Assembly: GCF_901709675.1 (NCBI RefSeq)
Contig: NC_051092.1
Location: forward strand, 8,005,491 to 8,069,490
DNA from: Syngnathus acus
Lineage: Eukaryota; Chordata; Actinopteri; Syngnathiformes; Syngnathidae
Direction: 5' to 3'
Length of the DNA: 64,000 bases
Part shown: positions 59,628 to 64,000 of the stretch, in pieces
How positions within the stretch are numbered: the first letter of the stretch is position 1
How the letters are laid out: the number at the start of each line of letters is the position of its first letter
Translations under genes and position numbers: made by a program
The notes under the pieces: generated by a model
The model's input: only the letters and a program-made list of their open reading frames with translations
Database searches by the model: none
Told to the model about the DNA's origin: nothing

Positions 59628-60133
59628 CTAAAAATAAAAAAGGGTGACGCAACAAGATGTCATCAACAATAGCCCAGTTCCCTCTAGTGGCTGGAGGAAA
59701 CCTCTACAGTACATGCAGCAGCTAGCCAAATCGACTGCCTTTAACTTAAAAGCGCCATCATATGCATCTCTTTTGTCCCCCATAATGAAGGTTTGTCTAT
59801 AAAAACTTCCTTTCTTCAGTAATGTCCGTCTTGATCTCGTTCTGTCTCTTGTTTGTGTCAGTTGTGCACCACTATTTGCTTGGCAGACGGACATGTGATC
59901 AACACACCACTCTTTCCCCCAGTGACCGTATGTCTGGTCACATATCCCTTCGCCCAGCAAAACGGTGCCACACAACAGCAGTCCTTTTTACTAATGAGTG
60001 TATAAGTATTATACATCACAGTGTATTATATGTGTATTATACACCACAAAAATCACGACAAATCCATAGATACGCCAGCCGCAGAGTTCAAAGCTTGTGC
60101 AAAAAGTAGCAGTTTATAATCTGGAAAATACGG
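59628..60133 (-). mobile_element. Internally deleted pogo-like element with transposase N-terminal remnant
   Basis: On the minus strand the element starts at 60133 with a terminal repeat CCGTATTTTCCAGATTATAA next to TA, runs through a leader, and reaches a frame containing MGDKRDAYDGAFKLKAVDLA at about 59790-59730. This resembles the start of the helix-turn-helix DNA-binding domain of fish pogo/Tigger-type transposases. Homology then breaks off abruptly, and the catalytic DDE domain is absent. The distal boundary is not clear. The adjacent MITE at 59203-59471 lies in the same orientation. Confidence 0.6.
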
Positions 60134-61802
60134 TATATGATGTAATGTATCTAAAGAGCGTTTTACAGCTCTCTAAATTTTAATATTACAATGGTAAAAT
60201 CAATAATACTTGTACAACCATTAGTAAACACTGAAATATTGGAGGTTTCACTTTGATCGCGAATGACTTTATTGGCCCATCATCATCACTCCCTTGTTAC
60301 TTTTGCTCTATTGTTCTCAGTAGTAAAAAAAGGCTTTACAGTTAGAAGTAACAGTGCCATCTTTTGCAATGGCACGATCTTTACAGCTTGCAATGTGAGG
60401 TTTTTTTTTTCAATAGCTAATGGAATGTTCGATTTTTTCTGAGTGGACAAAACATACATGGCACACATTTCTTCTCAAACTTTCAACTGATAGACAAGAC
60501 ACTGACACACACATGTACACACACGTACACACACGCATGCACACACACACACACACACACACACACAATGTTAGCGTTCGTAAAGGAACTAGTCCTCAAA
60601 TTCTTGGAAACCCTCACACATTTCTGACTAAAATCTGGCAGACAAATTGTTGAGCTTCAGCTTCTAACTGAAAAACATGTTCAGCTGGCAGCCATTTTAT
60701 TATTATTATGTTTGTAGAGTCCTCATAAGCGCGTGTGTGTGCATGTTAATGTTGGTGAGATGAGGAGTGCAATAGAGAGCATGACTTAATGTTAGCAGTC
60801 ACGTCACATAGCTGTTTGCATCCTCACTAATTAAAAACCTCACGATTCAGACTAATTTGGACATCAATTGGACTATGCAATTAATGGATTTTGTGTGAGG
60901 ACATTTGAAGACTTTAATGGTGACTACTCTAACATCACACAATCAGTCAGTGAATATATAATGTGGCTTAAATTGCTATAGAGTGAATTTCTTCATGTTT
61001 AGGCCCAGTGTGAGCATATGTGATTTTTGCATGTACAGTAGATGTGTGTATCTATCTGATGTGTAGTACATGTGCATACATGTGATTGTAAAGAGAAAAT
61101 TACATGTCAGTCAACAGTGTGTACAGCATGTGTGTGTGGGTGTTTTATTTATCCCTCTCTATTTGAGGATGCAGTCCTTTGAGAGACTCTAAGCAAATTC
61201 CATTGTAAACCCTGGGCTACAGAGGCGAGCGCATGAGCCAGAGCCATCCATCAGAGCTGGACATTTTTCCCGTATGCAAACAAATGAATTAGAGCACCCG
61301 CCTCCCACGGGGCTCATGACTCAGTAGAGCAAAATGGGGAGCAAGGATGTTGGCAAAGGTGAAGAAATGTTAAATAATAATGTGAACATCAGAGAGTCGT
61401 GTGCGTTCATTCCAAAGTGAAGGGAGGGGCAAATGGGGAACAAATGGGGAATAAGGTCAAGTGAAAGGATTTCAGAGGAGTCTGAAACAAAACACGTTGA
61501 TATCAGAGTTTCACAATTGGTCTTCAAGATATTATGTTGTCTGTGATGTATTGATGTGTCTACACTAGAAAGAATGTGTGTCACTTTTTAATACTGGTGT
61601 CCTCTAGGAATGATTAACCCAGAAGTGCCTAATATAGACAGAGAGAAAGATTGCAGAGGATGACTGCGGACAAGAGAGGGAAGGGCAAAGAGGACACTGT
61701 TGTGTTCCATGGAGACTCTTGTCTATCTTTGCACATCTAACCGTGTTCAGTGTTCAAACTGATCATTTTTGTCAATATTTTTAATTACAAAAAACAACAA
61801 AA
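60134..61802. other. Unique sequence with possible conserved blocks
   Basis: Holds the 60.5-kb (CA)n array. Two repeat-free blocks (60800-60960 with CTAATTAAAAACC and CAATTAATGG; 61190-61325 with ATGCAAACAAATGAATTA) have the look of developmental non-coding elements. No gene is seen. Confidence 0.3.
60508..60567. repeat. (CA)n microsatellite
   Basis: CA repeats, imperfect in the first half. Confidence 0.95.
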
Positions 61803-62133
61803 GGCAACTGGTTAGCACGTCCGCCTCACATTGGAGGAGGGTGCGGGTTCGATTCCATCTCCGGCCCTCCTTGTGTGGAGTTTGCATGTTCTCCCCGTGC
61901 CCGCATGGGCTTTCTCCGGGCACACCGGTTCCCTCCCACATCCCAAAAACATGCTTGGTAGGCCGATTGAGCACTCCAAATTGTCCCTAGGTGCAAGTGT
62001 GAATGGTTGTTAGTCTCTGTGTGCCCTGCGATTGGCTGGCAACCGGTTCAGGTACTACCAGAAGTCGGCTGGGATAGATTCCAGCACACCCATTGTGAGG
62101 AGAAGCGGTTCAGAAAATAGATGGATGGATGAA
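61803..62133 (+). mobile_element. V-SINE, near full length
   Basis: The tRNA-derived head shows box A (TGGTTAGCACGTCCGCCTCA) and box B (GGTTCGATTCC). It is followed by the conserved V-SINE centre, GTGTGGAGTTTGCATGTTCT, TTTCTCCGGG and CCTCCCACATCCCAAAAACA, then a 3' part with CCCTGCGATTGGCTGGCAAC, ending in GGATGGATGA repeats. Confidence 0.92.
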
Positions 62134-62239
62134 CAAACGACAATGCATTAGAATAACTTAAAAAAATAAAGAAAGACAAGAAAAGAAAAGAGCACACCCT
62201 GCCTCATTGTGTATGTTTTGATAGCAAAAGCCATAAATT

Positions 62240-62720
62240 ACCTTATATGGATGATTCACTTTGGGATGACTGTGTCTACTGTGAGCCTCAGAAATTAGAG
62301 CAAAGAACAATGCAGGCTATTACTCCCGATTCTGGCACAGAATATAATCTGAAAGGTGAAAACTGGGGCAGTATTCATTATGCTGGCAATGATCTCCAGA
62401 GTGGTGATATCTGTGTGATTCGAGAAGGATAGAGTACATTTGCCACCAGGGTGAGAACTCATGCCCACAGCTATTCTGGCTAATTGTGACATGGCACCAG
62501 TGACAGCAGGGGTGGGCTGGGTTAGCATCCGACACAGAACACCAGCCAAGCCTGGTAGCTCACATACAGCCATCAACGCTAATCTCCCCCTGTGTGATAA
62601 CAATAGCACTGCTGTGCTTTGCTTTTTCCAGAAGCTCAGCCTCTGAGCCTGGCCTGTTTGCGTGCATAATGTTTGAGCAGCAGCATATTGTTTTAGCTTT
62701 CTTTCCCCTTACATGAGGCA
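62240..62720. promoter_or_regulatory. Candidate conserved non-coding element
   Basis: A 480-bp repeat-free block of balanced composition in AT-rich surroundings, open in parts of several frames on both strands with no family match. It contains GTGTGATAACAATAGCA and TGCATAATGTTTGAGCAGCA. Its even texture suggests purifying selection on DNA, but this needs comparison. Confidence 0.3.
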
Positions 62721-64000
62721 CTTGGGTGCTGAAATTTCATAATTCCCAGTTCCATAAAGCATGTTGGTTTTGAAGAAGACAGATATATAGAACATAGAAT
62801 AGTGGTGAGAATTTGAGAGACCATGACCCGTTGAGTAAATTAGGGGAGATTTCAGATGTGAACATTTTGCAAAAATACAGCAGCGCAACCATAGAAGATT
62901 ATAAGACAGATTCTTTCGCAATTTCTCTCTGCTCTGCACTTACCACACAATATAAACCGAAAATAAAACACCACATAAAAAAATACTTCTTTTACTACTG
63001 CTACTAATAATAATAATATTGACAACAATAATGATAATAATAATAATGATGATGGTAATTCATTAGAAAGCACTTAAGAGGATTTGGAAAAAAAAAAAAA
63101 AAGTGAATAAAGTTTGATACAAAAAAAATAAAAGGTTTTATGAGATGATTCAAAATAATTGCATTATTTTGCCTTAGGGAAATTTCTAGATATATTTTAC
63201 TCTCTTAAAATGCACCAAATATCATAAGAATCATAATCATACAGCACTAAGAAAAATGTATTGCACTTTATTTTATCCAATGTTTTTTACATTTCAAATT
63301 CTTCACACGTATATACTCGCTGCTCCCCAGTATATCTGACACCAAAAGCTGCAGTGACCACAAATACCACATAAGAAATTTAAAACAGAACAAAACATGC
63401 TCAAGGTGGTGGTGAAATTTTACAGTGGCATGAAATTGAAAATAATGTGCCTATAGCAAGTTCTATTCATTCGTTTGTTCATTGCCACTTTATTACATGC
63501 TGTCCTGATTCTACAAAGGTGATCTAGGGTGCACTGCATCAGTGCTTAAATTAAAATTAATGTACCTTCCATTTTCAACAACAATTACTCTTCTTTGCCC
63601 CTCACTGCTTTACTGCTTTGTGTGATTAATTTCACAGTGCCTGGAATATTAACAAGGATAAAAAGAAAAATCTAACACTATAATATTAAAATGTATTCAT
63701 CTCATATTAATCAAATATACAGCACATATAAGCAGGAAAACACTAAAGTTGGGGATGACAAACATACCACCCGATATACATTAGTTAAGGTCGGATATAT
63801 AACTATCTGTAGCAAATCATCTACCAGAAATCCTTGCAGGCATCAATTGTCAAGTTATGGAAATGCTATCGCAAGGCTGGCAACTGGTTGCGTGATGCTT
63901 AATAGTTTTAAAAAAAGACAATGAGTTCTTGTGCTGTGCTCCATACGTAACCAAAAACAGCAGTAAAAGCAAAAGTGACACAACTGGTTTAACTAAGTAG
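62721..64000. other. Non-coding AT-rich stretch
   Basis: Contains the (AAT)n array and poly-A runs near 63090 and 63120. No gene or repeat family was recognised. Confidence 0.5.
63004..63058. repeat. (AAT)n imperfect microsatellite
   Basis: AATAAT units with GACAAC and GATGAT variants. Confidence 0.85.

Noticed and set aside
61803-61870. A tRNA-like head with boxes A and B
   Set aside because: It is the promoter of a V-SINE. The sequence continues into the SINE body and the cloverleaf does not close as a functional tRNA.

Overview
The window reads as nuclear DNA from a ray-finned fish, most likely a percomorph teleost. It is AT-rich and almost gene-free. Its repeats are typical of fish: V-SINEs, non-LTR retrotransposons of the Rex1/CR1-L2 kind, hAT elements, pogo-like MITEs, and (ATCC)n and (CA)n microsatellites. 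There are no operons, CRISPR arrays or prokaryotic signals. Species cannot be named from the sequence alone.

One intact protein-coding gene is present: lrrc4c (netrin-G ligand 1, NGL-1), on the minus strand at 40228-42171. The whole 647-residue protein lies in a single coding exon. A good 3' splice acceptor 51 bases upstream of the ATG implies that untranslated 5' exons lie at higher coordinates, possibly beyond the window. The surrounding 60 kb behaves like the gene desert and long introns known around this gene in vertebrates.

Layout: 0-3 kb, a 5'-truncated LINE (minus) and a 94-bp tandem duplication. 3-5 kb, a V-SINE remnant with a large (ATCC)n array, then a hAT element with a MITE nested inside it. 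5-10 kb, mostly unique sequence. 10.4-12.6 kb, a longer LINE copy with one frameshift. 12.8-15.6 kb, pogo-type MITEs, an isolated exon-like segment at 13.41 kb and a short near-perfect palindrome at 14.9 kb. 19.1-20.1 kb, a tRNA-derived SINE and a solo LTR with a 4-bp target duplication. 20-34 kb, unique sequence with a hAT MITE (8-bp duplication), V-SINEs and a second LTR-like segment. 33.7-35.6 kb, a GC-richer repeat with a V-SINE in it and a second copy of the 3.9-kb hAT. 36-44 kb, lrrc4c and its flanks, then a hAT element with a V-SINE nested in it. 44-64 kb, mostly unique sequence with a LINE 3' tail, another hAT element, pogo-like elements and a near-complete V-SINE at 61.8 kb. Several unique stretches look like conserved non-coding elements, but that cannot be shown from one sequence.

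I found no new multi-gene system. The most useful leads are the exon-like segment at 13413-13487, the palindrome at 14913-14963, the link between the abundant MITEs and a pogo-like transposase remnant at 59.7 kb, and several mobile elements whose exact boundaries are set by target-site duplications.
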